Program-made: the position numbers and the translations under genes
Notes under the pieces: model-generated
What the model was told of the DNA's origin: nothing
Databases searched by the model: none
Seen by the model: only the letters and a program-made list of their open reading frames with translations
In this document: positions 7,688 through 15,725 of the stretch, piece by piece
How the letters are laid out: each line of letters begins with the position of its first letter
Numbering within the stretch: position 1 is the stretch's first letter
Assembly: GCA_034430155.1 (NCBI GenBank)
Contig: DAOUET010000058.1
Location: 1 to 37,073, forward strand
DNA length: 37,073 nucleotides
Reading direction: 5' to 3'
From: DAOUET01 sp034430155
Lineage (GTDB): Bacteria; Chloroflexota; Anaerolineae; Anaerolineales; UBA4823

Positions 7688-7965
7688 ATGCCCAATGGCG
7701 AGCAACTCCAGCAAGACCTCATCGACCTCTTCCAATAGGCTGGTAAGCACCACCACCGGGCTTTCATCGAAACTGATGGCGATGACCACGATTGGCCTAT
7801 CTGGTCTATTTACGAGCGCCGCTCGCCAAACTCCTTGGCGCTCAATTCACGGTCAGCCAGCTGGCTGACCTGCTGGTAGTCGCCGACCATGAGATGAGTA
7901 GACAGGCCCCTGAGAAGGATTGGCCGGTTTTTTATGCAGACTTCTTCCTGGACCGTTACCCCTGA
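7688..7965 (+). pseudogene. Degenerate small conserved protein gene (stop codon plus frameshift)
   Basis: From ATG 7688 the frame reads a short helical start (MPNGEQLQQDLIDLFQ), then an in-frame TAG at 7736-7738, then AGKHHHRAFIETDGDDHDWPIW. At about 7802-7806 the coding frame shifts and continues as VYLRAPLAKLLGAQFTVSQL, LADLLVVADHEM and EKDWPVFYADFFLDRYP up to TGA 7963-7965. Joined together these give a coherent protein of about 90 residues of a type I have seen as conserved hypotheticals (HHxAF-ETDGxDPxWPxWYA then LADLL...D). Function unknown. Two independent lesions next to the MFS/ChrB fusion indicate a decaying locus. Confidence 0.6.
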
Positions 7966-8117
7966 TTTGTCCCTTAAACCCTACGACATACCGGTCCATT
8001 CCAACGCATCTAATATTTATGCCACCAGGCTTGTAACCTTTTTCACATAATTGCATCTAAGTTATTGAGAGTACTTCCATTTCACGCGCCAGGTGTGTGA
8101 ACCACAGGAGTCGAGCA

Positions 8118-8321
8118 ATGCCTATCTTTGAATTTGTATGTACCCAATGCGGCCAAAACTTTGAGGAGCTGGTCCGTAGCGCCAGCTCAGCGACCGAGGT
8201 CATCTGCCCTACCTGCCACAGCCAGCAGGTCAAGAAGAAAATCTCCACCTTCGCTTCCAAAGTGGTTGGTGGGGGCGCTTCTTATTCGATGAGCCCGGCG
8301 TGCAATACCGGCAGCACCTGA
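8118..8321 (+). CDS. FmdB-family putative regulatory zinc-ribbon protein
   Basis: A 67-residue protein beginning MPIFEFVCTQCG, the hallmark of FmdB/CxxC-CxxC-SSSS proteins. Two knuckles, CTQC at residues 8-11 and CPTC at about 35-38, would bind one zinc ion, followed by VKKKISTFASK and a Gly/Ser-rich tail. The start at 8118 rather than a Met seven codons earlier is chosen because AGGAG lies seven bases before it and because family members start MPxYEY/F. The family is named after a protein near formamidase but its function remains unclear. It is followed by a bidirectional terminator. Confidence 0.85.
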   Translation: MPIFEFVCTQCGQNFEELVRSASSATEVICPTCHSQQVKKKISTFASKVVGGGASYSMSPACNTGST

Positions 8322-8361
8322 GGCATATGAGTCAAACCCATCGTGAGTGGGCCAAGAGGCA

Positions 8362-8388
8362 AAAGAGCTCTCCGGGAGCTCTTTTTAT
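8362..8388. terminator. Rho-independent terminator, probably bidirectional
   Basis: Stem AAAGAGCTC / GAGCTCTTT with a short TCCGG loop, followed on the plus strand by TTTATTT. It ends the fmdB-like gene. On the minus strand the A-run before the stem supplies a T-run, and the stop codon of the DUF364 gene (8385-8387) lies at its edge, so it can also end the long leftward operon. Confidence 0.75.
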
Positions 8389-9167
8389 TTCTCATCAGCC
8401 AGGGTCAACAATTTCACACCCTCCACCTGCTGGAAAGTCGCTCCCTGGCTGATTGTGCGTAAGGCTGAGGCCTCATCCAGCACCCGCGTACCCGAAATAA
8501 TGTCGGCACCATAATCGAATAAAACCGCCGAAAGCGGCGTGCTCGGCCCCAGAACCAGCACCATTGCACTTGGTTGGCATAAATTCAGCAATCCATCCAG
8601 CGTGTGGTTGATCAGCGCACTGCCGGTGATAGCCACCACTTCCGCTTGGGGGATCAACTTTTCGGCAGCCTCGGGCGGGTATTCACCCGCCAATGGATGT
8701 CTCTCGATCACAAATAACTCCCCCACCGCCTGGCGTAATTTCGGGATGAAGGGAAAATGACCCACCACCACGACCGGTTTGCCAGGTCCATGCTCGAGAA
8801 GCACCTCCAGGGCATTTATTTCAACCGCGGTCTTTTCATCCACCTCTAATAGCGAGTTTATTGCTGCCACTCCCAGGCTGGCCTCTAAAAGATTATCGGA
8901 ACGGGCGAATTCTGCCAGCTCTCGAGCGTTGAGTGTGTGTAAACTCCCCACTTGCCGGACCCTATCGTGACCATGAGGCTTTTCCCCCAAAATGGTTGAG
9001 GCCAGGCCGCAATAGCGGCTGCAGACAGCCGTCCAGTGAACGCCAGTCAAAATCGCTCGTATGGGAGCATCTTCGTGCAGACTGGCCAGCAAATCGTCGA
9101 TTATATTCATCTCGAAGATATTTCCTGAATGAAAAACTATGTGGTCATCGATGGTTGTTAATCGCAA
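8385..9167 (-). CDS. DUF4213/DUF364 putative heavy-metal chelation protein
   Basis: A 260-residue cytosolic protein. The N-terminal third has the DUF4213 pattern (HWTAVCSRYCGLASTIL, ARELAEFARSDNLLEASLGVAAIN), and the C-terminal part has the DUF364 Rossmann-like fold: KPVVVVGHFPFIPKL, VFVIERHP-like (LFVIERHPLAGEYP), AEVVAITGSALINHTLDGLL and VLVLGPSTPLSAVLFDYGADIISGTRV. The family is proposed to bind heavy metals and often lies next to transport or cofactor genes. Here it is last in the leftward metal operon, six bases after feoB, which fits a role in handling the imported metal. The precise ligand is unknown. Confidence 0.8.
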   Translation of the reverse strand: MRLTTIDDHIVFHSGNIFEMNIIDDLLASLHEDAPIRAILTGVHWTAVCSRYCGLASTILGEKPHGHDRVRQVGSLHTLNARELAEFARSDNLLEASLGVAAINSLLEVDEKTAVEINALEVLLEHGPGKPVVVVGHFPFIPKLRQAVGELFVIERHPLAGEYPPEAAEKLIPQAEVVAITGSALINHTLDGLLNLCQPSAMVLVLGPSTPLSAVLFDYGADIISGTRVLDEASALRTISQGATFQQVEGVKLLTLADEK

Positions 9168-9173
9168 TCGCAG

Positions 9174-11171
9174 TTAGAATACCAATCTAGTGAGCTGGTA
9201 AACAGCCACACCCGCGCCCAGAGAGATCAGCAGCATTAAAACCAGGCTGAAAGCCAACCATTTCCATTGTCTTGTCTCTTGCCGGATGACCACCATGGTT
9301 GCCGCGCAAGGGATAAAAAGCATCTGTACAACCAGGAACGACAGGGCAGCCGCGGGGGTCAGCGTTTTAGCCACCTGCCCAGCTAAGCCGATTGAATCTT
9401 CCCCCATACCAAACAGGACACCCAGAACGGCAATGGTGTTTTCCTTGGCAAGGAAACTGCTTAATAGAGCCGTGATAACTCGCCAATCGTCCAACCCCAT
9501 CAAGCGACCGACAGGTTCCAGCCAACCTCCAAGCGCTGCCAAAGGACTATTGCTCACATCTCCGCCAGGGGATGAAAGCGCCCACACAGCCATAGAAACC
9601 AAAAGGATAATAGTGCCTGCCTTTCGAACAAAAGCCCAGGTGTTCTGCCAGATAAAAATGAAAATCGATCGCAGGCTGGGAATATGATAGAGAGGCAGCT
9701 CCATGATAAAGGCGGTTTGCATCCCCTTAAAAATTATTCGGTGGATAAGGATCCCAGTTATCGCCAGGATCAACAAATTGCCGGTTACCAAGCCCCAGGT
9801 AACCAGCGCTGCTCTTTGACCAAAAAAAGCGGGAGCCAAGAAAGCCACGACTGCCAACCGGCCTGTGCACGGGATCAATGGTGCCAGTAATATGGTTAAT
9901 ATGCGCGCCCGCCGGTCGCCTATTATGCGGGTGCCCATCACTGCCGGTACGTTGCAGCCAAATCCCAGAAATAGCGGAAAAAAAGAACTTCCGTGTAATC
10001 CCATCCAGTGCATGAAGCGATCCATGACATAGGCACAGCGAGGCAGATATCCGGTTTCTTCCAATAACCCCAGGGCGCCAAAGAAAATTGCCAGGATGGG
10101 TATGAAGGTTAAAACGGTTCCGGCACCTGCGATCAAGCCGTCAACCAGCAAACCAGAGACCCAGGTCGGTGCCCATCGAAACAGGATCTCAGTCCCTTTC
10201 GCCAAAGGCGAAATAAAATACGCATCCAGCCAATCCACCACAGGCAACGCCAACGCATAGGTCAGCCAAAAGACCAGCGCGAAAATCCCTATCAACACAA
10301 GCACACCCCAAAACGGGTGAGTAACGATGCGATCCAACCTATCGGTCATCGTGATCACCCCGGTTCTGGGGCGATCGATGGCCGCTCGGACCATACGCCC
10401 AATCCATTCATAACGCCCGCCGGCAATGTCCAGATAGGCATCTTCGTGCTGCAAGATAAGTCCATGGACCTGGTCCCACACCTCGGGCGCTTTTTGCCTT
10501 ACCAGCGCAGTTATTTCCGCATCGCCCTCCAATAATTTAAACGCCACCCAATCTTCGGGGTATGGTGGTGGAATCTTCCCCGCGACCAGATCCTGCAGCG
10601 CGGCAAGTATTGGCTGGTGATCCGGGCGGATATCCGGCCGGTTTGGATTATAAGCTAAAGGGTTCTCAGCCAGCCTCAGAGCTGACTCCATCAATTGACG
10701 TAACCCCTGGTTTTTTGTGGCTACCAGGGGCACCACCGGGGCGCCCAAAGCTGCCTCAAGGACGTGTGCTTCTACGTGGATGCCTTGTTGAGATGCCACA
10801 TCGGTCATGTTCAAACCGACCAATACGGGTACCGGAAGGATTAACAATTCAGACAGCAAATACAGGTTGCGCTCCAGCGCGCTGGCATTCACAATTACGA
10901 TGATCACATCTGGACCTTCGTGAATAATGAAATCCCGGGCAATCCGCTCCTCTTCCGAGTTGGCGGTCAGGCTATAGGTACCTGGCAAGTCCACCAGGCG
11001 TACCTTTCTACCATTCTGGATGAATTCGCCGGTTTTTTGCTCGACGGTTTTCCCAGGCCAGTTACCCACATGTTGGCTTAACCCGGTGAGCATGTTGAAC
11101 ACGGTAGATTTTCCGACGTTCGGCTGTCCGGCCAGAGCGACTGTGATCGATTCCTTGGCGATAGGGTTCAA
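9174..11171 (-). CDS. feoB: Ferrous iron transport protein B
   Basis: A 665-residue GTP-binding Fe(II) permease. The N-terminal G domain has G1 GQPNVGKS (15-22), G3 DLPG (61-64) and G4 NMTD (121-124). A helical GDI-like region (about 170-265) precedes the membrane part, which holds two Gate domains and the FeoB-C region with motifs FGALGLLEETGYLPRCAYV, GFGCNVPAVMGTR (Cys406) and LAPLIPCTGRLAV. Length is slightly short of the Escherichia coli protein but domains are complete. It starts at TTG 11171, overlapping the feoA stop as TTGA, with AGGTGGA upstream; no other start precedes the G1 motif. Translational coupling to feoA is therefore likely. Confidence 0.97.
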   Translation of the reverse strand: MNPIAKESITVALAGQPNVGKSTVFNMLTGLSQHVGNWPGKTVEQKTGEFIQNGRKVRLVDLPGTYSLTANSEEERIARDFIIHEGPDVIIVIVNASALERNLYLLSELLILPVPVLVGLNMTDVASQQGIHVEAHVLEAALGAPVVPLVATKNQGLRQLMESALRLAENPLAYNPNRPDIRPDHQPILAALQDLVAGKIPPPYPEDWVAFKLLEGDAEITALVRQKAPEVWDQVHGLILQHEDAYLDIAGGRYEWIGRMVRAAIDRPRTGVITMTDRLDRIVTHPFWGVLVLIGIFALVFWLTYALALPVVDWLDAYFISPLAKGTEILFRWAPTWVSGLLVDGLIAGAGTVLTFIPILAIFFGALGLLEETGYLPRCAYVMDRFMHWMGLHGSSFFPLFLGFGCNVPAVMGTRIIGDRRARILTILLAPLIPCTGRLAVVAFLAPAFFGQRAALVTWGLVTGNLLILAITGILIHRIIFKGMQTAFIMELPLYHIPSLRSIFIFIWQNTWAFVRKAGTIILLVSMAVWALSSPGGDVSNSPLAALGGWLEPVGRLMGLDDWRVITALLSSFLAKENTIAVLGVLFGMGEDSIGLAGQVAKTLTPAAALSFLVVQMLFIPCAATMVVIRQETRQWKWLAFSLVLMLLISLGAGVAVYQLTRLVF

Positions 11172-11602
11172 ATTACTTCCACCTGTATCTTGATGGCTTG
11201 CCCACGCCCGAGTGCCACCCGGGTATCACGGACTGTCACGATCATGGGACCATGGCCAAAATTTTGAACCACTTTGACTTCGGCACCCATGGTGAAACCT
11301 AAAGCAGCCATGCGACTGGTGAAATCCTTCCCACCATAAAGCTTGCGAACGATGATACATTCACCAGGTGGTATTTCATCTAATAGCTTTAATCCTTGAC
11401 CCTCTGACAATTCTTTATTGAGGCGGTCATGACGGTGTCTTGATCTTTGATGGCCTCGATGGGTGGTCTTCTCAGAGGTCATCATAACCGGTTTGAACCT
11501 GTGCCACCAGGATAATCGTGACCGGTTTCTTTTATTTTTTTCTTGCCAGGCTCTTAAGAACCTAAAAAGTGAGGGAATCTTCTTCTCGTCAGGCTTTTTC
11601 AT
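11168..11602 (-). CDS. feoA: FeoA-domain protein with long basic N-terminal extension
   Basis: A 144-residue protein. The C-terminal 77 residues are a FeoA/SH3-like domain (LLDEIPPGECIIVRKL, then MAALGFTMGAEVKVV, then VTVRDTRVALGRGQAIKI). FeoA is a small cytosolic partner that stimulates FeoB. The first 65 residues are unusual: rich in Lys, Arg, Trp and His, including HRGHQRSRHRHDR. The start at ATG 11602 is favoured because it overlaps the stop of the radical SAM gene as ATGA; a later Met at codon 40 or 41 is an alternative. The basic or histidine-rich extension could bind metal or nucleic acid, which is inference. Confidence 0.9.
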   Translation of the reverse strand: MKKPDEKKIPSLFRFLRAWQEKNKRNRSRLSWWHRFKPVMMTSEKTTHRGHQRSRHRHDRLNKELSEGQGLKLLDEIPPGECIIVRKLYGGKDFTSRMAALGFTMGAEVKVVQNFGHGPMIVTVRDTRVALGRGQAIKIQVEVI

Positions 11603-12594
11603 AACCGTCTAGATCTTTGCTCATCATTTGTGATCGGTTTAAGATTTTCTTCTGGAAAACGGGCGGTACGCACCGTCCAAAAGAGGCTTCCGTAACGCCG
11701 CACCACCTGTGCCCGTCTGCTGGCTTCTAACTCACCTAAAGCCTGGTCTACTGCTTCGGGTTGCCAACGCCCCAAGGCCCTGACCAGCTGCTCCTGGCTC
11801 ATGGGGTGGCGAGTGATGATGTTCAAGATAGCTTCCACGACGTTTTCATCTCCTGATAGATCGAATTCACCCTCAGCCGGGTGCACTACTTCAGCGACAT
11901 CACCCAGAATTCCCATCGCCCGCAGCAACCCATCCTGGTCAGGCAATTGCACCCATGCTTCCGCCGGCGGGCGGGTGGGCAGGTTGATGTGCACCTGATC
12001 AGGCTGGATCCTTTCCAACCTACGGGCGATCTCGGTCAAGCACGCTTCCGAATCGTTCAAACCTTTGACCAGCATGACTTCTACCCAAAATTTGCCGTGG
12101 TATTCCTGTCGGAAAGCTTGCAAACCCTGCAAGAGACGCTCAAAGGTCAATTCCGGCCAAGGGCGGTTTATTTTCCGATAAAGCCTGGCATTGCCTGCGT
12201 CCAGACTTGGCAAGACCGCATCCGCAAGGGATAATTCAAGCCTGACCTCAGGCAGGTAGAGAAAGGCGCCATTGGTTATGACCGCCACTGGAAGATCGCT
12301 AAGTTCCTTCACCTGGCGGATCAGCCAACCCAAGCCTGAATGTAAAGTTGGTTCGCCTGAACCCACAAAAGTGACCCAATCGATTTCACCCGGGCGGTGA
12401 TCAGCCAAGGCCTGCTCCACTTCAAGCAGGATATCCTGGCGAGGATAATACTCGCGGCGTTCGTGGACCAACGGCACGCTGCGACCCAATTGGCAGTAAA
12501 CGCAGTTCCAATTGCAGGTCTTGGGCGGGATGGTATCAATTCCCAAGGATTGACCCAAACGGCGGGAGGGGACTGGACCAAATACGTATTTCAT
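11599..12594 (-). CDS. Radical SAM protein with C-terminal winged-helix-like region (COG0731 type)
   Basis: A 331-residue protein. It opens with the signature FGPVPSRRLGQSLGID and the radical SAM cluster CNWNCVYC (Cys27, 31, 34), which would bind a 4Fe-4S cluster and S-adenosylmethionine. FVGSGEPTLH is the GGxP-like SAM motif, and later segments (AVITNGAFL, LPSLDAGN, VEVMLVKGLND) complete the partial TIM barrel. Residues 245-320 look like a winged helix (ILNIITRHPMSQEQLVRALG). Such proteins recur beside Mrp/NBP35 ATPases and NifX-like genes in anaerobes; the substrate is unknown. It lies 28 bases after the DUF59 gene and overlaps feoA by four bases. Confidence 0.88.
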   Translation of the reverse strand: MKYVFGPVPSRRLGQSLGIDTIPPKTCNWNCVYCQLGRSVPLVHERREYYPRQDILLEVEQALADHRPGEIDWVTFVGSGEPTLHSGLGWLIRQVKELSDLPVAVITNGAFLYLPEVRLELSLADAVLPSLDAGNARLYRKINRPWPELTFERLLQGLQAFRQEYHGKFWVEVMLVKGLNDSEACLTEIARRLERIQPDQVHINLPTRPPAEAWVQLPDQDGLLRAMGILGDVAEVVHPAEGEFDLSGDENVVEAILNIITRHPMSQEQLVRALGRWQPEAVDQALGELEASRRAQVVRRYGSLFWTVRTARFPEENLKPITNDEQRSRRL

Positions 12595-12622
12595 AATCTT
12601 GCGAATCTCAAAAGCGCCTCCC

Positions 12623-12934
12623 TCATCGCATATCCTCCAACAGCTGGTGGAGGAATTTGGTCAATTCTTCGGATTGCAGGTAACCAACGATTTCGAAGTC
12701 CTGTTCTGTAACACCTTCGACTTGACCCACAGCTTTCTGGATCTCTAACGAAAGCGGTACTGCAATGGGGCATAAGGGTGATGATGGTCGAAACTTATAA
12801 GAAACCCGCCCTTTTTCATCCACGACCAGGTCTTCAATCAATCGCATGTGCACGACATCTACGCCTGTTTCCGGGTCAATTACCGACGAAAGTCGTTCCA
12901 ATATCGCACGGCGTAACTCTTCAGGATCGCTCAT
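12623..12934 (-). CDS. MIP18/DUF59-family iron-sulfur assembly protein
   Basis: A 103-residue protein of the SufT/Paad/MIP18 family. It has the N-terminal helix LRRAILERLSSVIDPETGVDVV (family pattern V-DPE-G-x-xV), LIEDLVVDEKGRVSYKF, and the SPLCPIAVPLSLEIQKAV segment with the conserved Cys55. Members aid maturation of Fe-S proteins. It overlaps the upstream ferredoxin-ATPase by four bases (ATGA), consistent with the common Mrp-DUF59 pairing that in many bacteria is a single fused protein. Here the two remain separate genes. Confidence 0.85.
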   Translation of the reverse strand: MSDPEELRRAILERLSSVIDPETGVDVVHMRLIEDLVVDEKGRVSYKFRPSSPLCPIAVPLSLEIQKAVGQVEGVTEQDFEIVGYLQSEELTKFLHQLLEDMR

Positions 12935-13851
12935 CTTGCCGCTTCAACTTGACATAAGCCTGCGACCAGCAACTGCCAAATATTTTTTATCGCCTGGCTG
13001 GCTGGAGCATCAGGAAAATAGGCTGTCACAGACTCACCATGGACCATCGATAGGGTCACACTATCATCGAATGGAACCTTCCCGAGGACTTCTACGCGGT
13101 TCTCCAGGCAAAAGTCTTCGATTTGAGCTGCGCCAGATAGGTAAAGATCAGCCTTGTTGATACCAACCACGGTTGGCACGCGAAAGTGGTTGGTGGTTTG
13201 TAATACACGCCGGGCGTCATGGATCCCAGCCACACTGGGTTCGACCACGATCAATGCCAGATCAGCCCCCGAGGCAGCCGAAATCACCGGGCAACCAACC
13301 CCTGGAGGTCCATCCACTATCAGGACTTGAGCGCCATGATCCAATCCAAATAAGCGGGCTTGTTGTTTTACCATTGTCACCAATTTACCGGAGTTCTCTT
13401 GGGCTGGTTTGAGGGCGACATGGATTAGAGCTCCATAGCGACTATCGGAGAGATACCAGTGACCAGCCATCTGGGGCTGCATGCTAACGGCTTGAAGCGG
13501 ACACTGGTAAAAGCAGGCTGCGCAACCATCACAGGCGAGCGGGTCCACTTGATAGCTCAACCCTTCCTGAGAATCAGGCGGTAGAATCGCCTCAAACCTG
13601 CACACCTGCTCGCAGACACCACAGCCATCACACAGGTCCGCATCAATAACCGCGGTTGAGTCACCTATAAACTCATGCTCTTCCAGCATCTCAGGGTTCA
13701 ATACCAGCTCGAGGTTGGCTGCATCTACATCGGCATCGGTTAATACCGCCCGCAAGGGAAAAGAGCCGGCATATGCCAGGTGGGCGAAAGCAGCTGCAAG
13801 GCTGGTTTTACCGGTTCCGCCTTTACCACTTAATATCACCAGTTGTTTCAT
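12931..13851 (-). CDS. MinD/Mrp-type P-loop ATPase with inserted 2[4Fe-4S] ferredoxin domain
   Basis: A 306-residue protein. It has the deviant Walker A GKGGTGKTS (9-17), switch I-like DADVDAANLEL (39-49), and an inserted bacterial ferredoxin with Cys74/77/80/84 and Cys107/110/113/117. Then come DGPPGVGCPVISA (Walker B region with conserved Cys), VEPSVAGIHDARRV and VVGINKADL. Such ATPases act in Fe-S or metal-cluster assembly; paired copies occur in orange-protein-type gene clusters and near NifX-like proteins. The first Met has only a weak ribosome-binding site. A second, broken paralogue lies two genes upstream. Confidence 0.9.
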   Translation of the reverse strand: MKQLVILSGKGGTGKTSLAAAFAHLAYAGSFPLRAVLTDADVDAANLELVLNPEMLEEHEFIGDSTAVIDADLCDGCGVCEQVCRFEAILPPDSQEGLSYQVDPLACDGCAACFYQCPLQAVSMQPQMAGHWYLSDSRYGALIHVALKPAQENSGKLVTMVKQQARLFGLDHGAQVLIVDGPPGVGCPVISAASGADLALIVVEPSVAGIHDARRVLQTTNHFRVPTVVGINKADLYLSGAAQIEDFCLENRVEVLGKVPFDDSVTLSMVHGESVTAYFPDAPASQAIKNIWQLLVAGLCQVEAAR

Positions 13852-13898
13852 TCTAAATTTCTCTGGTGGGCAATAAAGTACCTACCACATTTACCTCT

Positions 13899-14414
13899 CT
13901 AACCCGGTTTTCCACGTTGCCAAGCACGGAAAATCCCCAGGATAAAATTGACCCTTGGGACAGTTTGCATGTAACGCCGGTACTCATCCCCAAATTTCTC
14001 AACCTCGTGCTGATCTGCATTCAATATATCGACATACATCAGGATCATGGCCGGCGCTCCCAACACCACTATCAACCAGTGTTGGCTGATCAGCATCAAC
14101 CCCAGGTTGAGCAATATCCCGGCCAGATATTGTGGATGGCGGACAATTGCGTAAAGTCCACTGTCAACCAGAACGGTTGTATGCATATAGCTCTTGCCCT
14201 GAGGGACTCTCCCTTTTCTACGAAGGAAATAGACCGGATAAATTCCAAAGATCAGCGAAACCGCCCAGACCATCCAGCCAATCACCCTGAGCGCTGGAAG
14301 TCCACTTGGGTTATAGAAAAAGAAGAATCCAATGAATTGGGTTACCGTCAAGGCGCTCCCTATCGATGAGAGTAGATAGGTCCTCCAACTTCGCACTTCT
14401 GGAGAGCTGCTCAT
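13899..14414 (-). CDS. Isoprenylcysteine carboxyl methyltransferase-like membrane protein
   Basis: A 171-residue protein with four or five membrane segments. The C-terminal half has the ICMT/PEMT-type SAM-binding pattern: LVDSGLYAIVRHPQYLAGIL, then LGLMLIS, and the ADQHEVEKFGDEYRRYMQTVPR tail (family pattern E-x(3)-L/F-G-x-x-Y-xx-Y-xx-VPR). These enzymes methylate small or lipid-linked substrates at the membrane; the substrate here is unknown. Its ATG (14414-14412) overlaps the ancestral TGA stop of the upstream broken ATPase, showing that both once formed one translation-coupled pair. Confidence 0.82.
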   Translation of the reverse strand: MSSSPEVRSWRTYLLSSIGSALTVTQFIGFFFFYNPSGLPALRVIGWMVWAVSLIFGIYPVYFLRRKGRVPQGKSYMHTTVLVDSGLYAIVRHPQYLAGILLNLGLMLISQHWLIVVLGAPAMILMYVDILNADQHEVEKFGDEYRRYMQTVPRVNFILGIFRAWQRGKPG

Positions 14415-15329
14415 GTATGCACGCGAATCCTTTCTATCGTGTCATAATGGGTGGAACCTATGCAAGCTGCGATACTGGAAAACATTTGTTGAAAGTGTTC
14501 GATATAATCAGGACGGATCTCAACAAGCGTCTTCCCCCGCGCCACCCCCCCCCCGCGATAGCGCGCTCGAAAGGGATAACCATCAGCACCGGAACGCCGG
14601 CCGTATCGCAGAAATATTCGATTCGTTCATAACCCGATCCATACCGGTTAATTATCACGCCCATGTGGATCTCCAGCTTTACCCCTACCTGCACCGCCAG
14701 CTTCAAATCGTGTAATCCGAAAGGCGTGGGCTCACTGACCAGCAGTAAAAATCAGCGCCGCGCAGCGTTTCAACCACCGGTCACGATGTGACCGGTGGAG
14801 CATCCCGGATCACTACCTGATTGGGTTGAGGTTTGACCCCTCCTTTTAGCTGGCGGATGACAGGCATTGCCATCGGTTCACCCAGATTCAGGAGGCCTCG
14901 CGCCAGGGTTATGCCATCCTTCGCCTTGCCCAGCTCCAGAACAAGCATGATCCTCGCAACCTCGCTTATTGCCCCTTCCGGACACATTAGGGTACAGCTG
15001 CCGCATCCGTGGCATAGCTGTTGAAAAACCAGGGTGTTCTTACCAAGCACAGCAATAGCATGGTACTGGCACACCTCCGCACACTTGCCACAGTAATTGC
15101 ACCTGGCTTTATCGACCTGCGGAATCAGTATGCCTACCTGCTGGCGCTGTTCAAAGCTGGGCTTCAAGAAGAGATGGGCATTGGGGGCTTCCACATCACA
15201 ATCCAGGTACAATGGCCCAATCGCAGCCGGCGTTACCCGCTGCGATTGGGTTGCTAGGCTCAACGCCAGGCTGGTGGCAACCGTGGTTTTTCCCGTGCCG
15301 CCCTTTCCGCTGGCAACCGCGATGATCAT
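14411..15329 (-). pseudogene. Broken MinD/Mrp-type ferredoxin-ATPase (stop, two frameshifts)
   Basis: From ATG 15329 (AGAGGAG site) the gene encodes 182 residues: Walker A GKGGTGKTT, YLDCDVEAPNAHLFL, an eight-cysteine ferredoxin insert (CNYCGKCAEVC and CHGCGSCTLMC) and DAPPVTS, where a TGA at 14783-14781 replaces the expected Cys of the PPGTSCPV motif. The remaining frames continue the same protein: PVVETLRGADF, then after a one-base loss in the A-run (plus strand) at 14747-14751, LLLVSEPTPFGLHDLKLAV, VIINRYG and VLMVIPFERAIA. After a shift in a run of ten C at 14545-14554 comes RGKTLVEIRPDYIEHFQQMF, and the frame ends at TGA 14413-14411, overlapping the next gene. Three lesions make loss of function likely, although a truncated 182-residue product could still be made; sequencing error at the homopolymers is possible. 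Confidence 0.85.
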
Positions 15330-15368
15330 TTGCTCCTCTTAGCCTGCACGGCCGTGATCGCAATCACC

Positions 15369-15713
15369 TCATATTGGCGCATTCACCTGCTTGAGCTGGT
15401 GCGCCTTGAAATGCTCGATGACCTCCCGGGCAGTATGGCAGCTACCAAATAAGTACATCGAAAGCCCACTCGCTGCCAGCGCCTGATAAGCATGTGGTCC
15501 GAAATCACCGCTAATGACTGCCTCAACTTTCTGGGTATTGACAAATTCAGCCGCTTTGATTCCGGCTCCGCCTTGAGCATTTAACCCTGGGTTTGGAATT
15601 GCCTGCCATTCGAGTGTATCCGGGTCGACCAATAGCAAGTAAGCACCGCGTCCAAAGCGTGGATCTACTTCTGATTCAAGCGTTGGAGCGGCGACGGGAA
15701 GGATAATATTCAT
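15369..15713 (-). CDS. NifX/ORP-family (dinitrogenase Fe-Mo cofactor biosynthesis) protein
   Basis: A 114-residue protein of the PF02579 fold: IILPVAAPTLESEVDPRFGRGAYLL (family pattern ...V-x-x-HFGR/RFGR), then QGGAGIKAAEFV, VEAVISGDFGPHAYQALAASGL and a GSCHTAREVIEHF helix. Family members include NifX, NifY, the C-terminus of NifB and the orange protein; they bind metal clusters or cofactor precursors. No nif genes are present, so nitrogen fixation is not implied. It starts behind GAGGGTG and lies between a zinc ribbon and the broken ferredoxin-ATPase. Confidence 0.88.
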   Translation of the reverse strand: MNIILPVAAPTLESEVDPRFGRGAYLLLVDPDTLEWQAIPNPGLNAQGGAGIKAAEFVNTQKVEAVISGDFGPHAYQALAASGLSMYLFGSCHTAREVIEHFKAHQLKQVNAPI

Positions 15714-15725
15714 CGCACCCTCATT

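Noticed and set aside
7853..8056. 67-codon leftward frame in the decayed region
   Set aside because: It is antisense to the recognisable end of the small pseudogene and has no support of its own.
14458..14706. Apparent separate 82-residue protein
   Set aside because: Its sequence is the displaced C-terminal part of the broken ferredoxin-ATPase, so it is included in that pseudogene.
14781..14783. TGA in the ATPase as a possible selenocysteine codon at the conserved Cys position
   Set aside because: The expected residue is Cys, which made this tempting, but the neighbouring Gly to Val change and two downstream frameshifts show general inactivation.
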